From Roseicyclus marinus (GTDB lineage: Bacteria; Pseudomonadota; Alphaproteobacteria; Rhodobacterales; Rhodobacteraceae), in contig NZ_AP027266.1 in the NCBI RefSeq assembly GCF_036322625.1, positions 1,677,001-1,741,000 of the forward strand: a stretch of 64,000 bases of DNA, written 5' to 3'. The notes under the pieces are model-generated. The model was given only the letters and a program-made list of their open reading frames with translations, had not been told where the DNA came from and searched no databases. Position numbers and translations under genes: made by a program. Positions 1-8,438 of this stretch are shown in pieces (position 1 is the first letter of the stretch; every line of letters begins with the position of its first letter).

Positions 1-664
1 CCTCGGCATTGGGATAGACGAGACCTGCCGAGATGATCAGCTTGGCCGCATCCTCCACCGGCATGTTGAGGACCATCACGTCCTTTTGCGGCACGAAGAG
101 CAGGAAGCCCGAGGTCGGATTGGGCGTCGTGGGCATGAAGACGGCCACCACGTCATCGGCGGTTTTCGCCTGAACCTCGCCCCGCGCCTTGGTCGAGATG
201 AAGGCGATGGCCCAGATCCCCTTGCGCGGATATTCGATCAGGCAGGCCTTGTCGAAATTCTGCTGGCCCTGTTGCAGGACGGTTTCGGCGATCTGCTTGA
301 GGCCCGAATAGAGCGAGCGGATGACCGGGATGGACAGGACCAGGCTTTCCGCCCAGCGGATGAGCGAGCGCCCGATCAGCCCCTTGGCAAGCCAGCCCAC
401 GACCACGGTGAAGATGAGGAAGGTCACCACGCCGATGCCGCGGATATCGACCTCGAACCCGGTGTATAGATTGATCAGATGGGCGGGATTGTAGCGCGTG
501 GGGATGAGCGGCAGGACCCAGCCGTCGATCCAGCCCGCCAGCGTCCACAAGAGCCAGATCGTGATGCCGATGGGGGCGATCACGATCAACCCGGTCAGGA
601 AATTCGACCGGAAAGAGGAGAAAAATCCGCGACGCGGGGGCGGGGGTGTTTCGGGCAGTTTCAT
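1..664 (-). CDS. DUF502 family membrane protein (3' end cut by window edge)
   Basis: Reading leftward from an ATG at 664, the frame stays open to the window edge (221 codons), so the C-terminus is missing. The translation begins MKLPETPPPPRRGFFSSF. A hydrophobic segment follows at about residues 20-42 (GLIVIAPIGITIWLLW), then the family-typical WIDGWVLPLIP and a second hydrophobic segment at about 72-95 (IGVVTFLIFTVVVGWLAKG). The motifs SIPVIRSLYSGLKQIAETV and MPTTPNPTSGFLLFVP match what I know of the DUF502 family of inner-membrane proteins of unknown biochemical function. It is likely a two-helix inner-membrane protein with a cytoplasmic or periplasmic beta-rich tail. It lies 105 nt downstream of psuG on the same strand and may share its transcript. 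The family call is strong from motifs; no function is assigned. Confidence 0.88.
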   Translation of the reverse strand, partial: MKLPETPPPPRRGFFSSFRSNFLTGLIVIAPIGITIWLLWTLAGWIDGWVLPLIPTRYNPAHLINLYTGFEVDIRGIGVVTFLIFTVVVGWLAKGLIGRSLIRWAESLVLSIPVIRSLYSGLKQIAETVLQQGQQNFDKACLIEYPRKGIWAIAFISTKARGEVQAKTADDVVAVFMPTTPNPTSGFLLFVPQKDVMVLNMPVEDAAKLIISAGLVYPNAE

Positions 665-769
665 CGCGGGATCCGGTCGGGGCCTGGGCGTCGGCTGCGC
701 CCTTTGGCCTTTATCTAAGCGCGCGGTCCCGGGCGCACAAGCAATCTATGCGGCCGATCCCTGCGGCGC

Positions 770-1690
770 TTACGCCGCCAGGGCCGTGGCGATGCGCGCG
801 GCAAGGCGGGCATTGTTCAGCACCAGCGCGATGTTGGAGGCAAGCGTGCGCCCCTCGGTCAGCTCGAAGAGCCGCTGGAGGAGGAAGGGGGTCACGGATT
901 TGCCCGCGATGCCCTGTGCCTCGGCCTCGGCCTGGGTTTGCGCGATCAGGGGGGCGAGGGCCCCGCTTGCGATTTCATCGGCGGCGGGGATGGGATTGGC
1001 CACCAATTGCCCGCCGGGCAGGCCAAGGGCCGCGCGCATCTTGTGGGCCCGCGCAATGGCGGCAGGATCATCCATGCGCAAGGGCGCGGGCAGGCCGCTG
1101 TCCCGGCTCCAGAAGGCGGGAAAGGCATTCTGCCCCACGGCGATCACGGGCACGCCGAGCGTTTCCAGGACCTCGAGCGTCTTGGGCAGGTCGAGGATGG
1201 CCTTGGCCCCGGCGGCGACCACCGTCACGGGCGTCTGGGCCAGTTCCTGCAGATCGGCGGAGATGTCGAAGCTCTCCTCCGCGCCCTTGTGAACGCCGCC
1301 GATGCCGCCCGTGGCGAAAACGGCGATGCCCGCGCGGGCGGCACAGATCATGGTGGCGGCGACCGTCGTGGCCCCGGTGCCGCCCGTGGCGATGCAGGCG
1401 GCGAGATCTGCACGGCTGAGCTTGGCCACGCCCTGGGCCTCTGCCAAAGTTTCGAGCGCGGCAGGTTCCAGTCCCACATGGATGGTCCCGCCCAGGACCG
1501 CGATCGTGGCGGGCACGGCGCCCGCGCGGCGCACCTCGTCCTCGACCGCACGGGCGGTCGCGAGGTTCTGGGGAAAGGGCATGCCATGGGTGATGATGGT
1601 CGATTCCAGCGCCACGACGGGCGCGCCGCGCGCCATGGCCTCGGCGATTTCGGTGGAGAGAACAAGGGGCAGGGGGGGCAGGGCGCTCAT
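770..1690 (-). CDS. psuG: pseudouridine-5'-phosphate glycosidase
   Basis: 306 residues, the usual length for PsuG. The enzyme reversibly splits pseudouridine 5'-phosphate to uracil and ribose 5-phosphate in the cytoplasm. Family motifs are plain: VVALESTIITHGMPFPQN near the N-terminus, IAVLGGTIHVGL, the glycine-rich CIATGGTGATTVAATM, FATGGIGGVHKGAE followed by the metal-site region SFDISADL, and GQNAFPAFWSRDSG. The start at 1690 overlaps the stop of psuK by 4 nt (ATGA), so the two are translationally coupled with the kinase first. Together they form the two-step pseudouridine salvage route (kinase then glycosidase). Longer in-frame upstream starts run through the kinase gene in another frame and are not credible. 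Confidence 0.95.
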   Translation of the reverse strand: MSALPPLPLVLSTEIAEAMARGAPVVALESTIITHGMPFPQNLATARAVEDEVRRAGAVPATIAVLGGTIHVGLEPAALETLAEAQGVAKLSRADLAACIATGGTGATTVAATMICAARAGIAVFATGGIGGVHKGAEESFDISADLQELAQTPVTVVAAGAKAILDLPKTLEVLETLGVPVIAVGQNAFPAFWSRDSGLPAPLRMDDPAAIARAHKMRAALGLPGGQLVANPIPAADEIASGALAPLIAQTQAEAEAQGIAGKSVTPFLLQRLFELTEGRTLASNIALVLNNARLAARIATALAA

Positions 1691-2586
1691 GGGTCTTCTC
1701 CCGAGACATAGGTGGCGGCGGCCCGGACGGCGCGGGCAAGGGCGGCCTCGCGGCTCAGCCCCGATTGTTCGGCCGCGACATGGGCCGCCATGAAGGTGTC
1801 GCCCGCCCCGGTGATGCGATGCGCCTCGACCGGTGGAGGAACCGCGCTGATCGTGCCGGTCGCATCGGCATCGACCGCCATCTCGGCCCCGGCGGTCACC
1901 AGCACCCGCCGCGCGCCATGGGCCAGAAGGGCGGCAGCGGCGGCGGCGGCATTGGCGGGCCGCGTGCCGGTCAGAAGCCCCGCTTCCTCGCGGTTCACGT
2001 AAAGCGTCGCGCGCGGATGGCGCAGGAAGGGGCGCAGGCGCTCGGCCTTGCCCGGCGAGGCGGGGGCAAGGCGCAGATCGGCAAAGGCAAAGACGGGGCT
2101 TCCCGCGATCTCGGTCAAAAGCGCCTCGGTCAGGTTGCCATCGATGGCGATGGGGCCGGTCCAGGGCGCCTCCGGGCGTGCCAGGCGCCCATCGGTGAGG
2201 GGGGCGAGGATGCGTGCGCCCGCCGCCTCCAGCGAATGGGCATCGGCGAGCGCCGCGACCAGCGCGCCCTCGGCCTCGATCGCCATGTAGCAATCGGTGG
2301 GCAGGTCGGGATCGATCAGAAGGCCCCGACAATCCAGCCCCATCGCCGCGCAGGCCGCCATCAGTTCGCGCCCCGCCGCGTCATCGCCCAGGACCGAGAC
2401 AAGCCCCGGCCGCATCCCGAAACGCCGGAGCGTCATGGCGATGTTGAGCGCGACCCCACCGGGTCCGCGCGCGATGCGCCCCGGCTTGTCATTGCCCGGT
2501 GCCATGTGCAGGGGCGTGCGGCCGATGATGTCCCAAAGGACCGAACCGATGCAGAGGATATCGGGGCTGTCTGTCATGATCTGCAT
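1687..2586 (-). CDS. psuK: PfkB-family kinase, pseudouridine kinase
   Basis: 299 residues of the ribokinase/PfkB fold. The N-terminal [14 protein letters not shown], the first family signature region around [13 protein letters not shown] and the C-terminal signature [10 protein letters not shown] (catalytic Asp about residue 263) are all present, so it should be an active sugar/nucleoside kinase. The substrate is inferred from the neighbour: it overlaps psuG by 4 nt, and this pair phosphorylates pseudouridine and then breaks it to uracil and ribose 5-phosphate. The start at 2586 has a G-rich stretch (GGGGGGC) about 10 nt upstream; an ATG three codons later is an alternative. It is transcribed divergently from rpsB. 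Confidence 0.9.
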   Translation of the reverse strand: MQIMTDSPDILCIGSVLWDIIGRTPLHMAPGNDKPGRIARGPGGVALNIAMTLRRFGMRPGLVSVLGDDAAGRELMAACAAMGLDCRGLLIDPDLPTDCYMAIEAEGALVAALADAHSLEAAGARILAPLTDGRLARPEAPWTGPIAIDGNLTEALLTEIAGSPVFAFADLRLAPASPGKAERLRPFLRHPRATLYVNREEAGLLTGTRPANAAAAAAALLAHGARRVLVTAGAEMAVDADATGTISAVPPPVEAHRITGAGDTFMAAHVAAEQSGLSREAALARAVRAAATYVSGEDP

Positions 2587-2667
2587 CTACAAAAGCCCCC
2601 CGCCAGAATCCATCCATCATCTGTGCCCTACGCCTGCCCTTCATCTTGGCCCGAAAACTCCGGGGGA

Positions 2668-2697
2668 GGCGCGGAACGCGCCGGGGGCAGAGCCCCC
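2668..2697. repeat. double hairpin in the psuK-rpsB intergenic region
   Basis: Two adjacent perfect inverted repeats: GGCGCG-GAA-CGCGCC (2668-2682) and GGGGGC-AGA-GCCCCC (2683-2697). They lie between divergent genes, so they terminate neither. I read them as an intergenic palindromic element of the G/C-run type common in this bacterial group. The rest of 2587-2881 should carry the rpsB promoter, but I cannot point to clear -35/-10 boxes. Confidence 0.5.
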
Positions 2698-2881
2698 AAT
2701 CCCCCGACACAAGGAAAACCGGCCTGCCAGGGGCTTGCCATTCCCCCGAAAACCCCGTAACGGCACGCTCACTTCACAGGCGGAGGCGGGCCTGCGGCGG
2801 GAGACATCCCCGCAGCGTCCACCGGTTGGGGCAGATGCCCCTATCCTCCGCTCAGGCGCAAACCGGAAAGGAACCATTGGG

Positions 2882-3667
2882 ATGGCGCTTCCTGATTTCT
2901 CGCTGCGTCAGCTTCTCGAAGCTGGCGTTCACTACGGCCACCAGACCCAGCGCTGGAACCCGCGGATGGGCCCGTATATCTACGGCGACCGCAACGGCAT
3001 CCACATCATCGACCTGACCCAGACCGTCGAATTGCTCGACCAGGCGCTGCAGGTCGTGCGCGAAACCGTCGCCAAGGGCGGCCGTATCCTCTTCGTCGGC
3101 ACCAAGCGCCAGGCGCAAAAGCCGATCGCGGAAGCCGCCGAGCGCTGCGCGCAATACTACATGAACCACCGCTGGCTGGGCGGCACGCTCACCAACTGGA
3201 AGACCGTGTCGAATTCGATCCAGCGTCTGAAATCCATCGACGAGCAGATGGAGCAGGGTCTGGACGGCCTGACCAAGAAAGAGCGTCTGGGCATGGAGCG
3301 TGACCAAGTCAAGCTGCAGGCCTCGCTCGGCGGCATCCGCCAGATGGGCGGCCTGCCGGATCTGTTGTTCGTCATCGACGTGAACAAGGAAGATCTCGCC
3401 ATCGCCGAAGCCCGCAAGCTGGGCATCCCGGTCGTGGCCGTGGTCGACACCAATTGCTCGCCCGATGGCGTCGATTACGTCATCCCCGGCAATGACGATG
3501 CGGCCCGTGCCATCGCGCTTTACTGCGACCTGATCAGCCGCGCGGCACTCGACGGCATGTCGGCCCAGCTGCAGACCGCAGGTGTCGATATCGGGGCCTT
3601 CGAAGAGGTGGCCGCCGATGAGGCGCTCGCCGAAGAGGCCGTGGCCGAAGACGCCGCCGAGGGCTGA
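2882..3667 (+). CDS. rpsB: 30S ribosomal protein S2
   Basis: 261 residues, typical for alphaproteobacterial S2. The start [20 protein letters not shown] is the classic S2 N-terminus, and [16 protein letters not shown] and FVGTKRQAQ are S2 signatures; [18 protein letters not shown] and [26 protein letters not shown] follow. An AAGGA Shine-Dalgarno sequence precedes the ATG at 2882. An in-frame extension upstream is just open GC-rich sequence. The acidic Ala/Glu tail ([21 protein letters not shown]) is usual for the group. S2 joins the small subunit late. It is followed by tsf 74 nt downstream, the near-universal rpsB-tsf pair. Confidence 0.98.
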   Translation: MALPDFSLRQLLEAGVHYGHQTQRWNPRMGPYIYGDRNGIHIIDLTQTVELLDQALQVVRETVAKGGRILFVGTKRQAQKPIAEAAERCAQYYMNHRWLGGTLTNWKTVSNSIQRLKSIDEQMEQGLDGLTKKERLGMERDQVKLQASLGGIRQMGGLPDLLFVIDVNKEDLAIAEARKLGIPVVAVVDTNCSPDGVDYVIPGNDDAARAIALYCDLISRAALDGMSAQLQTAGVDIGAFEEVAADEALAEEAVAEDAAEG

Positions 3668-3741
3668 ACCCCTTGTCATGCAATTGACACGCGCGCAGGG
3701 CAGATGCCTTGCGCGCCCCAAGTGATATCAGGAGAAAGCTC

Positions 3742-4617
3742 ATGGCGATTACCGCTGCAATGGTGAAGGAACTGCGCGAAGCGACCGGCGCAGGCATGAT
3801 GGACGCCAAGAAGGCGCTGACCGAGACCGATGGCGATTTCGAAGCCGCCGTCGATTGGCTGCGCACCAAGGGTCTGGCCAAGGCCGCCAAGAAATCGGGC
3901 CGCACGGCCGCAGAAGGCCTCGTGGCCGTCGCCGTCACCGGTGGCACGGGCGTCGCGGTCGAGGTGAATTCGGAAACCGATTTCGTGGCCAAGAATGCCG
4001 AATTCCAGGGCATGGTCGCAGGGATCGCGAAGGCGGCGCTCGGTGCGTCCGATGTCGAGGCGCTGCTGGCGGCCGACATGGGCGGCAAATCCATCGCCGA
4101 CACGCTGACCGACAAGATCGCCACGATCGGCGAAAACATGGGCGTGCGCCGCATGGCCCGCATCGAGGGTGAGACCGTCGTGTCCTACATCCACAATGCG
4201 GCCGCCGACGGCATGGGCAAGATCGGCGTTCTGGTCGCGATGACCGGGGGCGACGAGGCCTTTGCCAAGCAGGTCGCGATGCATGTGGCCGCCGTGAACC
4301 CGGCCGCGCTTGACGAGGGCGACGTGGACCCGGCGCTGGTGGAAAAGGAACGCCAGATCCAGATCGACATCGCGCGCGAATCCGGCAAGCCGGAAGCCGT
4401 GATCGAGAAGATGATCGAAGGCCGGATGAAGAAGTTCCTGGCCGACATCACGCTGGTCAACCAGGCTTTCGTGATCAACCCCGACCTGACCGTGGGAGCC
4501 GCCGCCAAGGAAGCGGGTGCCACGATCACCGGTTTCGTCCGCCTCGAAGTGGGCGAGGGGATCGAGAAGAAGGAAGAGAACTTCGCCGAGGAAGTCGCCA
4601 AAGCCGTGAAGGGGTGA
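3742..4617 (+). CDS. tsf: translation elongation factor Ts
   Basis: 291 residues, normal for EF-Ts, the cytoplasmic guanine-nucleotide exchange factor for EF-Tu. The N-terminal UBA-like region has the diagnostic [19 protein letters not shown] and [16 protein letters not shown], followed by the EF-Tu contact motif SETDFVAKN and the dimerisation-domain motif [11 protein letters not shown]. The ATG at 3742 has a strong Shine-Dalgarno sequence (AGGAGA at 3730-3735). It is co-oriented with rpsB and probably co-transcribed. Two hairpins follow at 4641-4663 and 4757-4779. Confidence 0.98.
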   Translation: MAITAAMVKELREATGAGMMDAKKALTETDGDFEAAVDWLRTKGLAKAAKKSGRTAAEGLVAVAVTGGTGVAVEVNSETDFVAKNAEFQGMVAGIAKAALGASDVEALLAADMGGKSIADTLTDKIATIGENMGVRRMARIEGETVVSYIHNAAADGMGKIGVLVAMTGGDEAFAKQVAMHVAAVNPAALDEGDVDPALVEKERQIQIDIARESGKPEAVIEKMIEGRMKKFLADITLVNQAFVINPDLTVGAAAKEAGATITGFVRLEVGEGIEKKEENFAEEVAKAVKG

Positions 4618-4640
4618 AACCCGGTCCAGCCTTTGGCGGG

Positions 4641-4663
4641 CAATCGCTCCTGTGGAGCGATTG
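4641..4663 (+). terminator. hairpin downstream of tsf
   Basis: A perfect 10-bp stem, CAATCGCTCC / GGAGCGATTG, with the loop TGT, 23 nt after the tsf stop. No U-run follows directly, so it may be a processing or 3'-protecting stem rather than a full intrinsic terminator. Confidence 0.5.
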
Positions 4664-4756
4664 AGGGTTTCACGGGCGGAGCCCCGGACCAAACCCGGTC
4701 CCGCCTTTGGTGCCTTCGCGCGCTGCGCGTGCGAGAACAACGAAAAGACCGTGAGG

Positions 4757-4783
4757 AGGGCAGGGGGTTTCCCTGCCCTTTGT
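4757..4783 (+). terminator. likely intrinsic terminator of rpsB-tsf
   Basis: A 9-bp stem AGGGCAGGG / CCCTGCCCT with the 5-nt loop GGTTT, followed by TTGTC. This is the better terminator of the two hairpins after tsf. The remaining sequence from 4784 to 5090 separates it from the convergent LuxR-type gene; I see no gene there, only GC-rich sequence with a repeated ACGGCGCCGCC at about 4812 and 4836. Confidence 0.6.
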
Positions 4784-5090
4784 CATTCGGACAGCGCGGA
4801 TCGCCCAGAAAACGGCGCCGCCCTCGGGACAGGACGGCGCCGCCGAAAGAGGGCCAGGTGCCGGGGACATGCGTCACGGGACAGGCACCGGACCCGATGG
4901 GACGACCCGTGCCACCAGCGTAATCGCGCAGGGGCACGCGTCTTTTCGGCTTCCCGATGGAGGATCAACGCGACGGGACTAAACCGTCCGATCCCCCGTG
5001 TTCCTGACCAAATGGCCATCACTCGCGGAACGGGGACAGGATGCCGCGAGAGCCGCTTTGGCAAAACGGTGGAAATCCTTACCCGCCCGG

Positions 5091-5900
5091 TCAGCCCGTC
5101 TGGGCAAGGGACGCGGCGGGGCGGGACAGGTTGGCCTGCTGGCCTTTGTGCGGCAGCGTTTCGATCCGGAAAATCTGGTTCAGGATCGAGGCCTTGCGCA
5201 CGGCCTGTGCCGTGGTTTCGACGCCGAGCGCGTCACGCGCGCCGCGCAGGTGTTTTTCGACGGTGGCCACGTTGCGCCCGAGGATCAGGGCGATGTCCTG
5301 CATCGTCTTGCCGTCGGCCACAAGCTCCAGCACCTCGGCCTGACGGGGGGTGAGCAGCCGTCGCTGGCCGGTAGCGGGCAATTGCAGGATGCACAGATGG
5401 GCGACATGGTTGAGGATCTCGATCTCGGCTCCGTGTTCGGCCCAGACCGCATCGGCATCCGCCTGGGTCATGTCGCGCCGCACGGCCATGCCGATGCCGG
5501 CATTGGCATTCTTGATCGCCATGGGAAAGCTGATCGTGTAGCCCGCAAGGATGCCATGGCGTTCATGCAGCGCGCGCAAGGCGCGTTCGCCATCGGTCAG
5601 CGGTTGATCGGCCATTTCGGCATAGACGCGTTCCCAGGATGCGCTGCCGGTGTTCTGGATGGCCCATCGCATCATCACGCCATCCCGGAACATGCCGCCA
5701 TCGACATAGGCATCGATGTAATCGGTCGGCATGTTGGTCAGGAGCAGCGCATCCTCGGGATTGTCGTAAAGACCCGCGCCGCGAAAGGCGTTGAAGGCGT
5801 AAAAGAGCCGGTCGAAGCCGTAGCTGGCCATGACTTCGGTATGATGCGCCCAGAGCTCCTCGACCGAGGTCATGGAAAGATATGGACGCAGCCGCTTCAT
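5091..5900 (-). CDS. LuxR-family transcriptional regulator (autoinducer-binding type, orphan)
   Basis: 269 residues. The first ~170 resemble an autoinducer-binding domain ([16 protein letters not shown], then [22 protein letters not shown] and [21 protein letters not shown]). The C-terminal ~65 form a LuxR helix-turn-helix: [52 protein letters not shown]. The position of the canonical Asp-Pro pair of acyl-homoserine-lactone pockets reads RDGV, so the Asp may be kept while the Pro is not; ligand binding is uncertain. No luxI-type synthase lies in the window, so it is an orphan here. The ATG at 5900 overlaps the stop of aroQ by 3 nt (ATGA), so it is probably expressed from the aroQ transcript. 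Confidence 0.87.
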   Translation of the reverse strand: MKRLRPYLSMTSVEELWAHHTEVMASYGFDRLFYAFNAFRGAGLYDNPEDALLLTNMPTDYIDAYVDGGMFRDGVMMRWAIQNTGSASWERVYAEMADQPLTDGERALRALHERHGILAGYTISFPMAIKNANAGIGMAVRRDMTQADADAVWAEHGAEIEILNHVAHLCILQLPATGQRRLLTPRQAEVLELVADGKTMQDIALILGRNVATVEKHLRGARDALGVETTAQAVRKASILNQIFRIETLPHKGQQANLSRPAASLAQTG

Positions 5901-6340
5901 TCAGAGCCTTGTTGGAGGTGGCCGCACAACGCCTGGAGCGCGAGCCGGTAGCCGCGCGCACCGAACCCCTGGATCACGCCGATGCAGACCGGCGCGATGA
6001 GCGAGACATGGCGGAAGCTTTCCCGCGCATGGGTGTTGGACAGGTGCAGTTCGACCACGGGCAATTCGCTGGCCGTGATCGCATCGCGGAGCGCGACGGA
6101 GGTATGGGTATAGGCGCCCGCGTTCAGCACGACGCCCGCCATGGTGCCGCGCGCAGCATGCAGGTGGTCGATCAGCGCGCCTTCGTGGTTGGATTGGGCG
6201 CAGGTGACGGCCAGGCCGAGGGTTTTGCCATGGGCGATGCAATCGGCCTCGATGTCGGCGAGGGTCGTGTGGCCGTAGATCGCGGGCTCACGGGTGCCGA
6301 GCAGGTTCAGGTTCGGGCCGTTCAGGACCAGGATATTCAT
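5897..6340 (-). CDS. aroQ: type II 3-dehydroquinate dehydratase
   Basis: 147 residues, the usual type II length. The enzyme dehydrates 3-dehydroquinate to 3-dehydroshikimate in the shikimate pathway as a cytoplasmic dodecamer. Key family features are present: [17 protein letters not shown] at the N-terminus, the catalytic Tyr in PAIYGHTTL, the substrate-binding Asn in [17 protein letters not shown], and the His of [17 protein letters not shown] lies about 9 nt before the ATG at 6340. It is the upstream partner of a LuxR-type regulator with overlapping stop and start, an odd pairing of a housekeeping enzyme with a regulator. Confidence 0.96.
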   Translation of the reverse strand: MNILVLNGPNLNLLGTREPAIYGHTTLADIEADCIAHGKTLGLAVTCAQSNHEGALIDHLHAARGTMAGVVLNAGAYTHTSVALRDAITASELPVVELHLSNTHARESFRHVSLIAPVCIGVIQGFGARGYRLALQALCGHLQQGSE

Positions 6341-6671
6341 GCATTTTCCCCAATAACCACCGCAGTATACGAAGGATTGCCGCCCACGGAAGAGGCATTA
6401 ATCCAAGAAGCTCAAGTGTTTGGCCGGAAAGACGGTGGGTTGCGCAGGGATTGCGGAAGCAGATGGCAGCCGGGGATTGCGTCACGCCATCTGGCAAAAA
6501 TCGTTTTCTATCAATGCCCAAGGGAGCGTTGTTCACCGTGTGCATCAGGGATTGGATTGCGCGGGGTTTGGGTGGATGGGCGTTTGTTGTGGGACCGCAC
6601 CATATCAATATTTAACATAATCATGATTACAGGACTTATGGATGTCCGATCGGGGAGACCCCCGTCACGGA
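6341..6671. other. intergenic region upstream of aroQ
   Basis: 331 nt between the end of the PhoR-like kinase gene and the start of aroQ, both on the minus strand. It is clearly less GC-rich than its surroundings, with an AT-rich stretch near 6600-6650 (CATATCAATATTTAACATAA). It presumably holds the promoter of aroQ-luxR. I see no RNA gene or convincing ORF in it. Confidence 0.4.
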
Positions 6672-7757
6672 TCAATCGGCCGGAAACAGCACCGTGAAGG
6701 TGCTGCCCTGTCCCTGCACCGAGTCGATGCGCAGCCGCCCCCGATGGCGGTTCACGATATGCTTGACGATGGCGAGCCCGAGCCCCGTGCCGCCCATCGC
6801 GCGGCTGCGATGCGTGTCGACGCGGTAGAAGCGTTCGGTCAGACGCGGCAGATGCAAGGGATCGATGCCGTCGCCACGGTCGATCACATCAGCGCGCAGC
6901 AGCGGACCCTTGAGATTGCCGGTGCCGTCCTGCCAGCCGAGCCGCAAGGTCACGGGCCGTCCGGCACCGCCGTATTTCAGCGCATTCTCGGTCAGGTTCA
7001 GGAAAACCTGCATCAGCTGATCGCGGTCTCCCTTCATGCGGAACCCCTGCCCTGCGGCCCCGAGAAGCAGCGCGGGATCGGCCGGTTGCAGGTCGAGTTG
7101 CAGGGTCGATCCCTGATCCTCGGCGGCGGGTTTCAGCGCCGCGATCACGCCATCGAGCACGGCGCGCAGATCGACCTCGGTCGAGGGGCGCTGACGTTCT
7201 TGCGATTCGACGCGGCTGAGCGACAGGAGATCGGAGACGAGCCGGTTCATCCGACGCGCTTCGCCCTCCATGATGCCCAGGAAACGGTCGCGGGCGGCGG
7301 TGTCGTCCTTGGCCGGGCCGCGCAGCGTTTCGATGAAGCCCAGGACGGCCGTGAGCGGCGTGCGCAATTCATGGCTGACATTTGCGACGAAATCGCGGCG
7401 CATCTCTTCGGCTTCGCGCAGATGGGTGATGTCGGTGAAATGCAGCAAGAGCGCGCGCTGACCCGAGCGCGGCGCGGGATCGCCCACGGGCGTGATCCGC
7501 ACGAGATACTGGGTTTCGCCGGTCTGGTCGGTGATCTGCATCCGCGCCTCGCCCGCCGGCTCGCCGGCCTGCACGGCCTCGACCCGGTTCAGAAGGCCTG
7601 GCTGGCGCAGGACGGTGGCGCAGCTGCGCCCCTCGATCCAGTCGCCCAGAAGCGCGCGCGCCGCCGCATTGGCCGCCTCGATCTGCCCGCTGGCCGACAG
7701 GTGCAGCATCGGATCGGGCACCGCGTTCATCACGTCGCCAAGTGGTGTATCGGCCAT
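6672..7757 (-). CDS. phoR: PhoR-like sensor histidine kinase, soluble
   Basis: 361 residues from the ATG at 7757, chosen because GGGAG lies 10 nt upstream; a longer start at 7817 has no ribosome-binding site. Layout: a PAS-like domain at about 5-110 (VMNAVPDPMLHLSASGQI, FTDITHLREAEEMR), a HisKA domain with the phosphorylatable His129 in FVANVSHELRTPLTAVLGF, then HATPase_c with the N-box NLTENALKYGG (Asn258), the G1 box DRGDGI and the G2 box GGTGLGLAIVKHIV. It autophosphorylates and passes phosphate to a response regulator, probably PhoB-like. There is no transmembrane segment, unlike the classic enterobacterial PhoR. The usual pst-phoU-phoB genes are not next to it, so the symbol rests on sequence style only. 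Confidence 0.78.
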   Translation of the reverse strand: MADTPLGDVMNAVPDPMLHLSASGQIEAANAAARALLGDWIEGRSCATVLRQPGLLNRVEAVQAGEPAGEARMQITDQTGETQYLVRITPVGDPAPRSGQRALLLHFTDITHLREAEEMRRDFVANVSHELRTPLTAVLGFIETLRGPAKDDTAARDRFLGIMEGEARRMNRLVSDLLSLSRVESQERQRPSTEVDLRAVLDGVIAALKPAAEDQGSTLQLDLQPADPALLLGAAGQGFRMKGDRDQLMQVFLNLTENALKYGGAGRPVTLRLGWQDGTGNLKGPLLRADVIDRGDGIDPLHLPRLTERFYRVDTHRSRAMGGTGLGLAIVKHIVNRHRGRLRIDSVQGQGSTFTVLFPAD

Positions 7758-7849
7758 GGCCGGATCGCTCCCCTGATCGTGCCGGTCTGACGTGCCGCAA
7801 AAACGGGGGCTTGGCAATCATGTGGAAAACCTGTGCGTTTCCAAAAGTT

Positions 7850-7864
7850 GTCTTTGCCAAAGAC
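7850..7864. promoter_or_regulatory. 15-nt perfect inverted repeat between divergent genes
   Basis: GTCTTTG-C-CAAAGAC, two 7-bp arms around one base, lies between the divergent kinase gene (start 7757) and the plus-strand hypothetical gene. The position and the operator-like symmetry suggest a regulator binding site. It does not resemble the PhoB box I know, so the binding protein is unknown. Confidence 0.4.
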
Positions 7865-7964
7865 CGAGTCGCGATGTATTTTCGAGGGGCGGCACCTTGG
7901 TGGTGGGGGGTGTTCGCCATTCATGTTCCCCCGGAACGACCGGACCTGCCCTGGCATAACGCCG

Positions 7965-8387
7965 ATGATGGACGGAAGAGATAGGCGCCCGGCGGTGCCG
8001 GGCCGCCCGAATGATCTGGAAGAGAACGGGCCCGCCAAGGCGGTGGTCGTGCTTGCCTTGAGCGATGAGGCGTTGGGCGCCCTGCCCCGTCACGTGCTGC
8101 ATCCCGATGCACGGATCCAGCGGGTGCCGTATCATATGCTGTCCGAGCGCCGCCTGAGTGGACCGGATGCACCGGGGCTGGTGCTGTCGCCGCTGCTCAC
8201 GCCGGAATTCGACGCGCTCGATCTTGCGCGCATCCTGACGCAATGCGGCTATCGCGGGCGTTACCTTGCGCTGGTCGACCGTTTGCCGAGTGCGAACCTG
8301 ATCCGGCGCGAAGTGGCCGCGCAATCGCCCACAATCAATTTCGACGTGATCGTGCTGGACGGATCGACGCCGTTGCATTCGCTTTAG
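7965..8387 (+). CDS. hypothetical protein, possible receiver-like alpha/beta fold
   Basis: About 140 residues from the ATG at 7965. In-frame ATGs at 7923 and 7833 would lengthen it, and no start has a clear ribosome-binding site. I do not recognise the family. The pattern AVVVLALSDEALGALP, APGLVLSPLLTPEFDALDL, GYRGRYLALVDRLPSANLI and TINFDVIVLDGS alternates predicted strands and helices like a degenerate response-regulator receiver domain, but no phospho-acceptor Asp pocket is evident. It is divergent from the histidine kinase gene and convergent with the PLP-enzyme gene that ends 51 nt away. The receiver resemblance is my inference. Confidence 0.6.
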   Translation: MMDGRDRRPAVPGRPNDLEENGPAKAVVVLALSDEALGALPRHVLHPDARIQRVPYHMLSERRLSGPDAPGLVLSPLLTPEFDALDLARILTQCGYRGRYLALVDRLPSANLIRREVAAQSPTINFDVIVLDGSTPLHSL

Positions 8388-8438
8388 GACGCGCAAGGAA
8401 CAGGCGCGCATCGCCGCCCCCTGCCCCTTTGCCGTCGT

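Noticed and set aside
770-2332. 520-codon version of psuG starting inside psuK
   Set aside because: The extra N-terminus is an Arg/Pro-rich out-of-frame reading of the kinase gene; PsuG proteins start near 1690.
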